Shown here one piece after another: positions 19,598 through 28,996 of a stretch of DNA of 64,000 bases; position 1 is the stretch's first letter; each line of letters opens with the position of its first letter. The stretch is from Leucobacter komagatae (lineage in GTDB: Bacteria > Actinomycetota > Actinomycetes > Actinomycetales > Microbacteriaceae), in contig NZ_VFON01000001.1 in assembly GCF_006716085.1 (NCBI RefSeq), positions 2,542,001-2,606,000 of the forward strand, in the 5' to 3' direction. A model generated the notes under the pieces. That model made no database searches and had not been told where the DNA came from. It was given only the letters and a program-made list of their open reading frames with translations. A program made the position numbers and the translations under genes.

Positions 19598-21472
19598 ATG
19601 TCTTCTTCATCTGCTTCACCATCTCTGTCTCTGCCCAAGGCGCTCGCCCGGCTGATCCCCTTCGCCAAGCCCGCGAAGTGGTGGATCCTCGCGGGTATCC
19701 TCGCGGCACTCGCCGGGTCGGTCGCGAGTCTCGCGATCCCGATCGTGCTGCAGGAGGTCGTTGACGGCCCGCTGCTCACCGGCGACCGCGCCGCGATTCT
19801 CTGGGGAGTCGTCGCCGTGCTCGCGCTCGGCGTCGCCGAGGCCCTGTTCATCTTCTTGCGCCGCCGGTTCGTGCTGCGCCCGATGACCGAGGTCGAATTC
19901 ACGATTCGCCAGACCTTCTACGAGCGGCTCCAGCGCCTGCCCGTCGCGTTCCATGACCGCTGGCAGTCGGGCCAGCTGCTCAGCCGCATGATGCAGGACA
20001 TCGGCCTGATCAGGCGCTGGCTCACCTTCGGCATGATCATGCTTCTCGTGAATGTGCTCACAATGCTCATCGGCATCGCGCTGCTGTTCCGGTGGCACTG
20101 GGTGCTCGGCACCGTTTTCTTCATCTGCTCGCTGCCGATCTGGATCGTCGGCTACAGCTTCGAGCAGAAGTACGGCGCGCTCTCGCGCAAGAGCCAGGAT
20201 CAGTCTGGCGACCTCGCGACGGCCGTCGAAGAGAGCGTGCACGGCATTCGCGTACTCAAGGCGTTCGGGCGAGGTGGGCACTCGCTCGCCCAGTTCCGTG
20301 AGCAGGCCGAGTCGCTGCGCGGCACCGAGCTGCGCAAGGCCCGCGAGGTCGGGCTCATCTGGTTCTGGTACGACCTCGTGCCGTTCCTCGCGCTCGGCGC
20401 GTGCCTCTTCACGGGCATCGTGCTCGCGAGCCTCGGCCAGCTCACCGTCGGCGAGCTCTTTGGCTTCTTTGCGCTCGCCGCCGCGGTGCGGTGGCCGATG
20501 AACTCACTCGGGTTCCTGTTCTCCTTCCTCATCGACGCCCGTACCGCGACCGACCGCGTCTTCGAGGTGTTCGACGCCGAGATCACGATCACTGACCTCG
20601 AGCACCCCCGCACCATCGAGAACCCGCGCGGTGAACTCGCGTTCCGCGGCGTGCACTTCCGGTTCCCTGACGCCCGCGAGAGCGAGCGAGACCTCGTTGA
20701 CGGCCTCGACCTCGTGCTGCGGCCCGGCGAAACGATGGCGCTTGTGGGCGCGACGGGCTCAGGCAAGACCACGCTGACGGCGCTGCCGACCAGGCTCTAC
20801 GACGTCACGGCGGGAGCCGTCGAACTTGACGGCGTCGACGTCCGTGACCTCAGGCTCGAGGAGCTGCGCCAGCGTATCGGGATCGCGTTTGAGGATCCGA
20901 TCCTCTTCTCGGCAAGCGTGCGCGAGAACGTGCTGCTCGGCCGCGAGGACCTCGACCCGCAGAGCGCGGAGGCGGATCGCGTGCTGCGCGAAGCCCTCGA
21001 CGTCGCGCAGGCAGGCTTCGCGTATGACCTGCCCGACGGCCTCGACACCGAGGTTGGCGAGGAGGGCATGAGCCTGTCTGGCGGGCAGCGGCAGCGGCTC
21101 GCACTCGCCCGCGTCGTCGCGGCCGGGCCCGATGTGCTCGTGCTCGATGACCCGCTGTCGGCGCTCGACGTCGACACCGAGGCGCTCGTGGAGGCGGCGC
21201 TGCGTCGCGTGCTCGCGAGCACCACCGCGCTCATCGTCGCCCACCGGCCCTCGACGGTGTCGATGGCCGACAGGGTCGCGGTGATGCAGCACGGCCGCGT
21301 GATCGCGGTCGGAACGCACAGCGAGCTGCTGCGCTCAAGCGACCACTACCGGCACCTCATCACCTCGCTTGAAGCGGGCGTTGAACCGCCGCCGAGCACG
21401 ACTGACCCGACTGACCCGACCGACACGACTTATCCGACCGACACCACCGGCACCGAGGAGGTGGCACGATGA
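19598..21472 (+). CDS. ABC exporter subunit A (heterodimeric, degenerate catalytic site)
   Basis: A 624-residue half-transporter: six membrane helices (about residues 20-330) followed by an ATPase domain. Walker A is GATGSGKTT, the signature [13 protein letters not shown], and Walker [13 protein letters not shown], where the catalytic glutamate is replaced by aspartate. The H-loop is VAHRPST. This pattern marks the degenerate partner of a heterodimeric exporter of the TM287/288 or BmrCD type. The C-terminus carries a Thr-Asp-Pro repeat tail. It overlaps the next gene by ATGA. The substrate is unknown; drugs or lipids are usual for the family. Confidence 0.9.
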   Translation: MSSSSASPSLSLPKALARLIPFAKPAKWWILAGILAALAGSVASLAIPIVLQEVVDGPLLTGDRAAILWGVVAVLALGVAEALFIFLRRRFVLRPMTEVEFTIRQTFYERLQRLPVAFHDRWQSGQLLSRMMQDIGLIRRWLTFGMIMLLVNVLTMLIGIALLFRWHWVLGTVFFICSLPIWIVGYSFEQKYGALSRKSQDQSGDLATAVEESVHGIRVLKAFGRGGHSLAQFREQAESLRGTELRKAREVGLIWFWYDLVPFLALGACLFTGIVLASLGQLTVGELFGFFALAAAVRWPMNSLGFLFSFLIDARTATDRVFEVFDAEITITDLEHPRTIENPRGELAFRGVHFRFPDARESERDLVDGLDLVLRPGETMALVGATGSGKTTLTALPTRLYDVTAGAVELDGVDVRDLRLEELRQRIGIAFEDPILFSASVRENVLLGREDLDPQSAEADRVLREALDVAQAGFAYDLPDGLDTEVGEEGMSLSGGQRQRLALARVVAAGPDVLVLDDPLSALDVDTEALVEAALRRVLASTTALIVAHRPSTVSMADRVAVMQHGRVIAVGTHSELLRSSDHYRHLITSLEAGVEPPPSTTDPTDPTDTTYPTDTTGTEEVAR

Positions 21473-23295
21473 GCCCCGAAAGCGTACGCGGTACGCGCGG
21501 TGAAGACCGCACAAGCTACACCCGCGAGGAGAGCCGGGCTATCCGGCAGCGCTCGCTGCGCCTGCTCGGCTCTCTGCTTGGGCCCTTCCGTCGCCTCATC
21601 ATTCTGACGGCGACGGTCGTGATCGCGTCGGCCGTGTTCCGCGCGATCGGCCCGTCGCTCATCGCGTTCGGGATCGACGAGGCGCTGCCCCGCGCCGTCC
21701 AGGACGGTGACTGGGGCCCAGCCATCGGCATCTCGCTCGCCTACCTTGTGATCGGTGGCGGGGGCGCTGCGCTCGTCGGTTGGTACGTCGTGCTCATCGC
21801 GAAACTCACGCAGGCCGTGATGATCGAGCTGCGCACGCGCATCTTCAGGCATACGCAGCGGCTGAGCCTCGAGTTCCACGAGGGCTACACGTCGGGCCGC
21901 ATCATTTCGCGCCAGACGAGCGACCTCGAGTCGATCCAAGAGCTGCTCGACGGCAGTCTCTCGGAGCTCATCGACGCCGTGCTGCTCGGCTCGTTCACGC
22001 TCATCGCGCTGTTCCTGCTCGACTGGCGATCGGGTGTGCTGCTCGTGTGCATGGGGCTGCCGCTCGGCCTGCTCATGTGGTGGTTCGTCATCGAGTCGCA
22101 GAAGGGCTTCCGCGCGACCCGCACGGTGAGCGCGAGGCTCATCGTGCAGTTCGTCGAGACGATGACGGGTATCCGCGCGGTGCAGGCGTTCCGCCGCGAG
22201 AAGCGTAACGACAAGGCGTTCGCGAAGGTGTCTGACGACTACCGGCGCGCGAACCTCCGCGTGGTGAACCTCTTCGGCGTGCTTGACCCCGGGCTCGTGC
22301 TGCTCGGCAACATCACGATCGCCGTCGTGCTTGCCTGGGGCGCGTTCCGCGTGACCGGCAATGCGCTCGCTGTCGGTGTGCTCCTTGCTGCGGTGCTGCA
22401 CGTGCGCAACTTCTTCGGCCCGCTTGAGGACGTCGCGATGTTCTTGAACTCGTACCAGTCGGCCGTCGCCGCGCTCGAGAAGGTGTCGGGCGTGCTTGAA
22501 GAGGAGCCGACCGTGAAGGACCCCGAGTCGCCGGTGGCGCTTGCGAAGGCTACTGGCGAGCTGAAGTTCGACGGCGTGAGCTTCCGCTACGGCGGGGCCG
22601 ACGACCCGCGGGTCGTGCTCGCCGACTGCAACCTCGAGATCCCGGCCGGGCAGACGATCGCGCTCGTCGGCACGACGGGCGCCGGGAAGTCGACGCTTGC
22701 GAAGCTCGTCGCCAGGTTCTACGACCCGACCGAGGGCCGGCTCACGCTCGACGGGATCGACCTCCGTGAGCTCGACCCCGCCGACATGAGGCGCGCGATC
22801 GTCATGGTCACACAAGAGGCCTACCTCTTCAGCGGCACGATCGCGGAGAACATCGCGCTCGGCAAGCCCTCCGCTTCGCGCGAGGAGATTCGCGCGGCGG
22901 CGGTCGCGGTGGGGGCGGACGAGTTCATTCGCAGCCTCCCCGACGGCTATGACACTGACGTGAACAAGCGCGGCGGCCGCGTCTCGGCGGGGCAGCGGCA
23001 GCTTGTCTCGTTCGCGCGAGCCTTCCTCGCAGACCCCGCGGTGCTCATCCTCGACGAGGCGACAGCCTCACTCGACCTGCCGAGCGAGCGGCTCGTGCAA
23101 GACGCGCTGCAGCGCCTCCTCGCCGACCGCACCGCGATCATCATCGCGCACAGGTTGTCGACGGTCGCGATCGCCGACCGCGTGCTTGTCATGGAGCACG
23201 GGCGCGTTGTCGAGGACGGCACTCCGGCCGAGCTCATCGCGTCCGGTGGCCGCTTCGCCGGGCTCCATGCGGCCTGGGAAGACTCGCTCGCGTAA
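21469..23295 (+). CDS. ABC exporter subunit B (heterodimeric, catalytic partner)
   Basis: A 608-residue half-transporter with six N-terminal helices. Walker A is GTTGAGKST and Walker [13 protein letters not shown], with the catalytic Glu intact and H-loop IAHRLST. The signature is [13 protein letters not shown] rather than LSGGQ. A deviating signature in this subunit would face the degenerate Walker site of subunit A, as known for heterodimeric exporters. Start ATG 21469 overlaps the stop of subunit A, so the two are made together. Confidence 0.9.
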   Translation: MSPESVRGTRGEDRTSYTREESRAIRQRSLRLLGSLLGPFRRLIILTATVVIASAVFRAIGPSLIAFGIDEALPRAVQDGDWGPAIGISLAYLVIGGGGAALVGWYVVLIAKLTQAVMIELRTRIFRHTQRLSLEFHEGYTSGRIISRQTSDLESIQELLDGSLSELIDAVLLGSFTLIALFLLDWRSGVLLVCMGLPLGLLMWWFVIESQKGFRATRTVSARLIVQFVETMTGIRAVQAFRREKRNDKAFAKVSDDYRRANLRVVNLFGVLDPGLVLLGNITIAVVLAWGAFRVTGNALAVGVLLAAVLHVRNFFGPLEDVAMFLNSYQSAVAALEKVSGVLEEEPTVKDPESPVALAKATGELKFDGVSFRYGGADDPRVVLADCNLEIPAGQTIALVGTTGAGKSTLAKLVARFYDPTEGRLTLDGIDLRELDPADMRRAIVMVTQEAYLFSGTIAENIALGKPSASREEIRAAAVAVGADEFIRSLPDGYDTDVNKRGGRVSAGQRQLVSFARAFLADPAVLILDEATASLDLPSERLVQDALQRLLADRTAIIIAHRLSTVAIADRVLVMEHGRVVEDGTPAELIASGGRFAGLHAAWEDSLA

Positions 23296-23304
23296 GGTAG
23301 AACC

Positions 23305-23847
23305 GTGCAAAAACGGTGGGGCGGAGCGTTGCGTGCGCTCGTAACGAGCACGCAGCCCCGCCTCCCGTGGCGCCGGATCGCGCTCGCCTCCCTCGGCACG
23401 GCGGTCGCGGTCGCGATCCTCGGGGCGCTCGGCACCTCGATGGATCTCACGCTGCTGTTTCTCGGCTTCGCGCCGAGCTGCCTGCTCGTGTTCGCGCTGC
23501 CCGAGGCCCCCGTCTCGCAACCCATCGCGGTCGTTGGTGGGCACATGGTGTCCGCTGCCGTTGGGCTCGGGGTCGGGGCTATCCCGCACTCGGGCTGGTG
23601 GAACGGTGAGCTCGCGTCGGCGCTTGCCGGGGCGCTCGCGGCGGGCCTCTCGGTCGTCGCGATGCTTCTGCTCAGGGTGCTGCACCCGCCGGCGGTGGCA
23701 AACGCGGTCGTCGTGTGCGTGACGGGCGCGGGCTGGGGCTATCTGTTCGCCCCCGTGCTGCTGAGCTCGCTCGCGATCGTCGCGGTGGCGCTTGCCTGGC
23801 ACCGCTTCACGGGCGGCACCTACCCGCACCGCTCTGCGATTCGCTGA
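23305..23847 (+). CDS. HPP family integral membrane protein
   Basis: A 180-residue protein with about five hydrophobic segments and the family hallmark LHPPA near residue 125. HPP proteins include plastid and cyanobacterial nitrite transporters; most bacterial members have no assigned substrate. GTG 23305 lies 6 bases after TAAGGT and only 9 bases after the exporter stop, so it may be transcribed separately (leaderless) as well as from the exporter transcript. Confidence 0.75.
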   Translation: MQKRWGGALRALVTSTQPRLPWRRIALASLGTAVAVAILGALGTSMDLTLLFLGFAPSCLLVFALPEAPVSQPIAVVGGHMVSAAVGLGVGAIPHSGWWNGELASALAGALAAGLSVVAMLLLRVLHPPAVANAVVVCVTGAGWGYLFAPVLLSSLAIVAVALAWHRFTGGTYPHRSAIR

Positions 23848-23963
23848 CCAGCGCTGGGGTGCTGAGCGCGCGGGGCGTGCGGGGCGTCGGTACCGCGTGC
23901 GATGTGGGCCCGGGTGCGATGTGCGCTCGGGCGCGGCGGTGGGCCCGCGTGCGGCGGTGCGGC

Positions 23964-24143
23964 CTACAGATACGGGTGAACCGTGGGGCGCTCGGCCTCG
24001 GTGTCGCGGATGAGCTGCGGGTCTGTCATGCCCTTACGAGGATCGACGTCGGGGTCGTCAGGTTCGGTCGCGCCGTCGAGCACGGGCTCGTCGATCGTCT
24101 CCGGTGCGGCCTCGTCGGCGTCGTGAGCGTGCTTTGCATTCAT
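23964..24143 (-). CDS. Small acidic hypothetical protein
   Basis: 59 residues, rich in Asp, Glu and Pro (DEPVLDGATEPDDPDVDP), with the C-terminal segment GMTDPQLIRDTEAERP. ATG 24143 is preceded by CAGGAGGG at ideal spacing, which is the main reason to call it; the longer open frame upstream lacks a start signal. No membrane segment. I do not recognise the family. Confidence 0.6.
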   Translation of the reverse strand: MNAKHAHDADEAAPETIDEPVLDGATEPDDPDVDPRKGMTDPQLIRDTEAERPTVHPYL

Positions 24144-24228
24144 CTGTGCCCTCCTGGGTTGTGCCTTGGTTTCCCACGGTAGGACGCCAAGCTGGGGCCG
24201 GCACAGTACTGGCTGAGCGCGCGGTGAG

Positions 24229-24621
24229 CTAGTCTCGGCTGGAGTTCCAGAAGATACGCGAGCCGTCGGCCTGAACCGCCTGCCACACATCGCCGCACTT
24301 CTCTGTCTCTTGAATGCCGACGTCCATGAGCAGTAGCAGGCTCGCGTACGAGCCGGGCCCGTCGGCGCTCGGTACGCAGTCGGCCTTGATCGGGCTGCCC
24401 TTCCACGAGGCCGCGACCTGATCGCCCTGCTGGATCACGCGGACGCCCTCTGCGTCTTTGGGGAATCCCTTGGGGAACGTGCCTTCGGCGACAAGCTTCT
24501 CGACCTCGGCGGTTGACGGGCTGAAGTCCTTGGGTGCCGGGGGCTCTCCGGCCCCTGCGCAACCCGCTAGGAGTGAGGCCGCGAAGAGTGCTGCAGCGCT
24601 GGCGATCAGTCGGTTCTTCAT
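24229..24621 (-). CDS. Secreted lipoprotein, function unknown
   Basis: 130 residues. The N-terminus MKNRLIASAAALFAASLLAGC is a lipoprotein signal peptide with lipobox LAGC, so Cys21 would be lipidated. The mature part is small and soluble, with Cys residues in IKADCVPS and EKCGDVW that could form a disulfide. A GGAGG ribosome-binding site precedes the ATG. I do not recognise a domain. Confidence 0.8.
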   Translation of the reverse strand: MKNRLIASAAALFAASLLAGCAGAGEPPAPKDFSPSTAEVEKLVAEGTFPKGFPKDAEGVRVIQQGDQVAASWKGSPIKADCVPSADGPGSYASLLLLMDVGIQETEKCGDVWQAVQADGSRIFWNSSRD

Positions 24622-24737
24622 GCGGGGACCTCCAAGGCCGTCGGGTTTTCAACGCTAGCGGACGGGACCTATGAGTTTCAAAGGAGTGTGCTGGGATGTT
24701 GCCGGGTGCGGCGTGCGTGGGTGTGGCTACGCAAGAT

Positions 24738-24905
24738 CTACCCCTGGTAGCGCTCTCTCCGCGGGGCTGCCTGCTCGTCAGAGTGCTTGCGGAGTGCAGA
24801 GAGGACGGCGCCACGAATGATCAGCCACAGAATCAAGAGGCCGAGAAGGAAGAATCCCAAATAGATCGCCCAGATTGCAAAGATTTGGATGTCCGGCTGT
24901 GTCAT
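24738..24905 (-). CDS. Small single-helix membrane protein
   Basis: 55 residues: a short polar N-terminus (MTQPDIQIF), one long hydrophobic helix (AIWAIYLGFFLLGLLILWLI) and a basic tail (ALRKHSDEQAAPRRERYQG). ATG 24905 lies 6 bases after TATGGT, the leaderless pattern. Function unknown. Confidence 0.6.
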   Translation of the reverse strand: MTQPDIQIFAIWAIYLGFFLLGLLILWLIIRGAVLSALRKHSDEQAAPRRERYQG

Positions 24906-24944
24906 AGGAAAACCATATCGAAGGCTGGAGAGGCCGCGGCACAA

Positions 24945-24982
24945 ACACGAAGGCCCCACTCCTCGGAGCGGGGCCTTCGTGT
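24945..24982 (-). terminator. Terminator of tRNA-Ser(GCT)
   Basis: The arms ACACGAAGGCCCC and GGGGCCTTCGTGT (13 bp, perfect) lie 15 bases after the tRNA 3' end on the minus strand. Confidence 0.85.
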
Positions 24983-24997
24983 GTTACCTGTCTATGG

Positions 24998-25086
24998 CGG
25001 AGACGGGGGGATTTGAACCCCCGGTCGAGTTTAACCCCGACCCTTCATTAGCAGTGAAGTCCGTTCGGCCGCTCCGGCACGTCTCC
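24998..25086 (-). tRNA. tRNA-Ser (anticodon GCT)
   Basis: Class II tRNA of 89 nt with acceptor GGAGACG/CGTCTCC, a long variable arm and anticodon loop containing GCT between CTTCA and TGAAG. The T-loop TTCAAAT is present. Confidence 0.95.
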
Positions 25087-25144
25087 ATGAGCAGGCAACG
25101 CCACTTAGTCTAACGGGAAAATCCTGAGCCAGGAAATCCTTGGA

Positions 25145-26413
25145 CTAGTAGTTCACGCGCCCGGCCGAACAAGATTCGACGTCGGGCTTCAGGCCGGTGA
25201 TCTCCGGGGGCAGCTGCACCCGGTCACCACCCTCGGCTGGCGTGCCACCCTCCGTTGCCGGGGCCTCACCCTCGGGAGTCTCGGTCGCAGGGTCAGCGGG
25301 CTCGGCGGGAGCCTCGGTGCCGGTGTCAGCGGGCGGTGCCACCGCGCCACCGGTGCCGGTGACGTCGAAGGCCTCACCGCTCTTGAGCGTGTCGATGAGC
25401 ACCTGGGCGAGCTCTGAGTTCGGCAGGAGGCGACCCGACTGGTACGGGTGATCGACCGTCGGGTACTGCACGAAGTTGATGTTCCCGAGATCGATGTCGC
25501 GCACCGTGCCGGCGGCGGCCTGCATGAACTGCATGCTCTTCATGCTCTCCGAGAGCAGCATGTTGTCGGTGGCGGCCTTCGCGAGGCCCCAGACCTTAAT
25601 CGGGTCCGAGAGGGTCTCCGCGCTCTTCAGCTTGCGCATGAGCGACGACATGAAGACCTGCTGGTTGTTGATGCGCGAGATGTCGCTGCCGTCGCCGACG
25701 CCGTAGCGGGTGCGGAGGAACTGGAGGGCGTCCCAGCCCTCGAGCGTGTTCATGCCCGCGGGCAGGTCGAGGTCGGTCTTCGGGTCGACGAGCGGTTCGG
25801 TCAGGCAGACGTCGACGCCGCCAATGGCTTCGGAGACCCCGACGACGCCGTCGAACGTGATCATCGCCGCGTAGGGGATCTCCATGCCGGTGAGCTCGGA
25901 GATCGTGCGGGCGACGCACGGCAGCCCGCCGTACCCGAGCGCGGTGTTGAGCTGCTGCTCACTCATCGCCGGGTAGAAGTCTTCCTGGCCGTCTTCGCTC
26001 GGGCAGCTCGGGATCGGCACCATGAGGTCACGCGGGAAGCTCACGACGGTGGCGTTCTTGTGGTCGGCCGAGACGTGCAGCAGGAGGTTGACGTCGTTGA
26101 GCTCGCCCTCTTCGCCGTCGTCGTAGCCCTGGCCCATACGAGTATCGGAGCCCGCAAGCAAGATCGTGAGCTCGCCGTCGATCGACTGAGTGCCCGCGCC
26201 GATCGCGGCGCTCGGCCCCCCGAGGTCGACGGTCTTGGCGTTGTTCCAGAAGCCCCAGACGGCGTAGGCGGCGGTCGCGACGCCAGAGAAGGCGACGACG
26301 AGCAGCGTCGTGAGGAGGAACCGGCTGAAGTTCTTTACAGAAGAGGATCGGGGGAGGTTGCCGTGTCGTACAACCGACCGGCGCGGTTGTTCAACCTGCG
26401 TCCTTCTCGCCAT
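25145..26413 (-). CDS. LytR-CpsA-Psr (LCP) family cell-wall ligase
   Basis: A 422-residue membrane-anchored enzyme whose family transfers polyprenyl-linked glycopolymers onto peptidoglycan. There is a short basic cytoplasmic part, one helix at about 30-52, then the LCP domain with LAGSDTRMGQGYDDGE, DVNLLLHVSADHKNATVVSFPRDLMVPIPSC, the FDGVVGVSEAIGGVDVCL block and LRTRYGVGDGSDISRINNQQ. The conserved Asp and Arg residues of the active site are visible. The C-terminal tail is Pro/Glu/Thr-rich and ends with a Cys-containing segment. AGGGGAT precedes the ATG. Confidence 0.92.
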   Translation of the reverse strand: MARRTQVEQPRRSVVRHGNLPRSSSVKNFSRFLLTTLLVVAFSGVATAAYAVWGFWNNAKTVDLGGPSAAIGAGTQSIDGELTILLAGSDTRMGQGYDDGEEGELNDVNLLLHVSADHKNATVVSFPRDLMVPIPSCPSEDGQEDFYPAMSEQQLNTALGYGGLPCVARTISELTGMEIPYAAMITFDGVVGVSEAIGGVDVCLTEPLVDPKTDLDLPAGMNTLEGWDALQFLRTRYGVGDGSDISRINNQQVFMSSLMRKLKSAETLSDPIKVWGLAKAATDNMLLSESMKSMQFMQAAAGTVRDIDLGNINFVQYPTVDHPYQSGRLLPNSELAQVLIDTLKSGEAFDVTGTGGAVAPPADTGTEAPAEPADPATETPEGEAPATEGGTPAEGGDRVQLPPEITGLKPDVESCSAGRVNY

Positions 26414-26536
26414 TCGGTGATCCCCTGTTCGTCAATGCGGCTCGAAATACCCGCAAGATCTCCCTAATTTACCCGATTCCCCTGGGCGGACGCTGGAGCG
26501 CCCTCGCGGATGCCCCATACCGGTGGCGGCCTGCGT

Positions 26537-27877
26537 CTAGTCTCCTAATGCATCGAGCCTGGCACTCAGGTCTTTCGGAACGGCCCACACTGTGGGCCTG
26601 CGGCCCGATGAGGGCTGCACGAGGCCAAGCTTGTTGAGGCCTTTGAGGTCATTTCTCGCGGTCTGCTCTGTGACGTTGAACCGGTGCGCGACCTCTTTCG
26701 CGACGAGCCTGGGAATCTCTTCCCGGGCTATCCACTCGAGGAGCGCGACCTGCCGCTCGTTCAGCAGACCCGCAGACGCGCGCAGCGTCTCCCGCATCTG
26801 CAGACCTTGGTCGACCTTGGATCGCACGTACTCCTCAAAATCTTCGAGCGCCCGCTTGAAGGCGCGCAGCTGGTGGAGGATGAAATAGGTGATGTCCCCT
26901 TCGTCGTCCTCGCTGTATTCGTAGGCCATCGCGTACTGCGCTGGTGCCTCGCGGAGCACCCGGGAGATCGCGACGTGCTCGGCGAGATGGTAGCCGTTGT
27001 GCAGCATCGCCCAGTAGAAGGCTGCCCGCGCGGTGCGGCCGTTCCCATCCGAGAAGTAGTGATCGTACCCAAACATGAAGTGCGTCACGATCGCCCTGAT
27101 GACCGGCGAGAGGTACGGAACCTCGTCGACCGTGCCGTTCGCGAAGTCGCAGGTCAGCGCAAGGCGGTCTGGCAGAGTCTCGGCCGGAGGCGGCGCGTGG
27201 GTAACCCGCTCCTGCTGGTCCACGACGCTCACGCGTTCGTCGCTCGGTGACTGCAGGCGACCCACTTCATGGGAGTCCGCCAGGGTATTGGCGGTCAGCG
27301 TCGCATGCAGCTCCAGCACGAAAGCCGCCGTCAGCGGGTTGGCCGCGTTCGCTTTGACATCCTGCATCGCGAGGAAGTTGTTGACGATCATTTGGTCCGA
27401 GATGGTGGCAGGTCGCACTCCCGCCTCAATCATGCGCTTCGCGTGTTTTCTGCTGGTTGACGCGCCTTCGAGCTGACTTGAGGTGATCGCCTCCTCGAGG
27501 AGCGACTGCAGCAAGTACCGGCGATTGCTCCGGTCTGACTGCCCGGTGCCGGAGGAAGTGAGCCCACCAGTGCGCCGCGCAATCTCCTCGGACAACCGCA
27601 ACACTTCATCGTTGTAAGCAAACCAGAACGGCTGCCCGCTCTTGTCTGCGAATGGCAGGTCGCGCCTCACATTGAGCCGCTGGAGCTTGAGGGACATCCA
27701 CCACTCGTCGTGATTCATGCCAGCGGGCGGCCGTCGATGCTGCAGCTGTTCCCAGTGGTGGTAGTGCGTGTCGTCGATGCGCGGGCCCAGAAGAACTTCG
27801 AGCAGGCGTGACTCGTCCGCCAGGCGGATTCGTTTCTGGACCTCTTGGGAGGTCGGGGCCGAGTGCTTGACCGTCAC
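26537..27877 (-). CDS. Class II Fic protein with C-terminal winged helix
   Basis: 446 residues. The Fic motif HYFSDGNGRTAR is near residue 270, so AMP transfer to a protein hydroxyl is likely. The N-terminal part carries ITSSQLEGAST, which fits the inhibitory motif (S/T)xxxE(G/N) of class II Fic proteins. The last 70 residues form a winged-helix domain (RQVALLEWIAREEIPRLVAKEVAHRFNVTEQTARNDLKGLNKLGLV), so it may also bind DNA. GTG 27877 is preferred over ATG 27928, since TAGCCT lies 7 bases before it and a full promoter overlaps a palindrome upstream. No antitoxin partner gene is adjacent. Confidence 0.87.
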   Translation of the reverse strand: MTVKHSAPTSQEVQKRIRLADESRLLEVLLGPRIDDTHYHHWEQLQHRRPPAGMNHDEWWMSLKLQRLNVRRDLPFADKSGQPFWFAYNDEVLRLSEEIARRTGGLTSSGTGQSDRSNRRYLLQSLLEEAITSSQLEGASTSRKHAKRMIEAGVRPATISDQMIVNNFLAMQDVKANAANPLTAAFVLELHATLTANTLADSHEVGRLQSPSDERVSVVDQQERVTHAPPPAETLPDRLALTCDFANGTVDEVPYLSPVIRAIVTHFMFGYDHYFSDGNGRTARAAFYWAMLHNGYHLAEHVAISRVLREAPAQYAMAYEYSEDDEGDITYFILHQLRAFKRALEDFEEYVRSKVDQGLQMRETLRASAGLLNERQVALLEWIAREEIPRLVAKEVAHRFNVTEQTARNDLKGLNKLGLVQPSSGRRPTVWAVPKDLSARLDALGD

Positions 27878-27884
27878 CCTTTGG

Positions 27885-27921
27885 AGGCTAGCAAAGAAAA
27901 CAAAATTTGCCCAAAATTTTG
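27885..27921 (-). promoter_or_regulatory. fic promoter with AT-rich palindromic operator
   Basis: On the minus strand TTGGGC (27914-27909) and TAGCCT (27890-27885) are 18 bases apart. A perfect 8-bp inverted repeat, CAAAATTT / AAATTTTG with 5 bases between, covers 27901-27921 and spans the -35 box. Such AT-rich sequence stands out in this genome. Confidence 0.55.
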
Positions 27922-27950
27922 CTTTCATGGGCCAAGGTCGGAAACACGAG

Positions 27951-27993
27951 AAAGCCCCCGACCCCGGTACCGAAGTACCTGATCGGGGGCTTT
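27951..27993 (-). terminator. Terminator of tRNA-Ser(TGA)
   Basis: Perfect 11-bp arms AAAGCCCCCGA and TCGGGGGCTTT, 8 bases after the tRNA 3' end on the minus strand. Confidence 0.85.
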
Positions 27994-28000
27994 CACCTGG

Positions 28001-28088
28001 CGGAGGGTAGGAGATTTGAACTCCTGAGACGGGGTTACCGCCTGCTTGTTTTCAAGACAAGTTCCTTCGGCCGCTCGGACAACCCTCC
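28001..28088 (-). tRNA. tRNA-Ser (anticodon TGA)
   Basis: Class II tRNA of 88 nt: acceptor GGAGGGT/ACCCTCC, anticodon TGA between CTTGT and ACAAG, long variable arm, T-loop TTCAAAT. It lies two genes downstream of serS. Confidence 0.95.
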
Positions 28089-28141
28089 GCCGAAAAGCCT
28101 AGCAAACCTTCGGCACGAATCGATCCACCGGGCGAAATTGC

Positions 28142-28993
28142 TTACGCGGCGAGCAGCGAGGGGAAGCGCTCACGGAGGGCGAGGAGGAGCCCGCCGTCCT
28201 CTGCCGTGGCGGTTACCTGCGTTGCGGCTGCCTTCACCGCGTCGACGGCCTGGCCCATCGCGACAGAGACACCGAGGCGGCCGGCCCACTCGAGCATCTC
28301 GATGTCGTTGCGGCCATCGCCCGCGGCGAACACGTTCGCCGGGTTGATTTCGAGCTTCTCCCTGAGCACCTCGAGCGCGCTCGCCTTCGTCACGCCGTCG
28401 GGCGCGATGTCGAGCCATGAGCTCGTGCCGACCGCGTACGAAACGTGGGTGAGCCCGAGCGACTCGATGGCGCTCATAAACTCCTCGACGCGGTAGTCGG
28501 GGGAAAACACGATGACGCGGGCGGCCTGTACGCCGAGCAGATCCTCAAAGGCCACGCGGCGCTGGTTCGACGGCAGCGTCCCCGAAGGGATCTCCTTCGT
28601 GTAGAGGAACGTGCCGTCGGCGAGCTCGACGGCGAAGTGCGCGGTCGTGAGCTGCGGGCGAATCTTCTGGAGCGCGTCGGTCGGGTTGAACGCCTCGACG
28701 TACTCGCGACGGTAGCCGCGGGTGCCGAACGGGTCACGCTTCAGCGTGACGGCGCCATTCGCAGTCACCACCCAGTCGGGGCGGATGCCGAGGCGCTCAA
28801 CGATCGGCAGGGTCGCGTCGACCGACCGGCCCGTCGAGACAATGACCTCCTGGCCAGATTCGTGCAGCGTGCGGATCGCCTCTGCGAGCTCGGGATCAAT
28901 GATCCCGCCAGCGGCATGGTCACCCGCGCCTTCAAACCCGTGACGCAGCACGGTTCCGTCGAGGTCGAGGGCGATGATGTGGCGATCCTGCAT
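28142..28993 (-). CDS. Cof-type HAD-IIB phosphatase
   Basis: 283 residues with HAD motif I ALDLDGTVLRHG (the nucleophile Asp is in DLDGT), motif II VIVSTGRS, and motif III/IV AAGDGRNDIEMLEWAGRLGVSVAMGQA. It belongs to the Cof family acting on sugar or nucleotide phosphates; the substrate is unknown. It begins 3 bases after the serS stop with AAGGAA as ribosome-binding site, so it is co-transcribed with serS. Confidence 0.87.
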   Translation of the reverse strand: MQDRHIIALDLDGTVLRHGFEGAGDHAAGGIIDPELAEAIRTLHESGQEVIVSTGRSVDATLPIVERLGIRPDWVVTANGAVTLKRDPFGTRGYRREYVEAFNPTDALQKIRPQLTTAHFAVELADGTFLYTKEIPSGTLPSNQRRVAFEDLLGVQAARVIVFSPDYRVEEFMSAIESLGLTHVSYAVGTSSWLDIAPDGVTKASALEVLREKLEINPANVFAAGDGRNDIEMLEWAGRLGVSVAMGQAVDAVKAAATQVTATAEDGGLLLALRERFPSLLAA

Positions 28994-28996
28994 TGA

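Noticed and set aside
26537..27877. Fic protein as a toxin-antitoxin pair
   Set aside because: The inhibitory motif is inside the same protein (class II) and no small antitoxin gene is adjacent.
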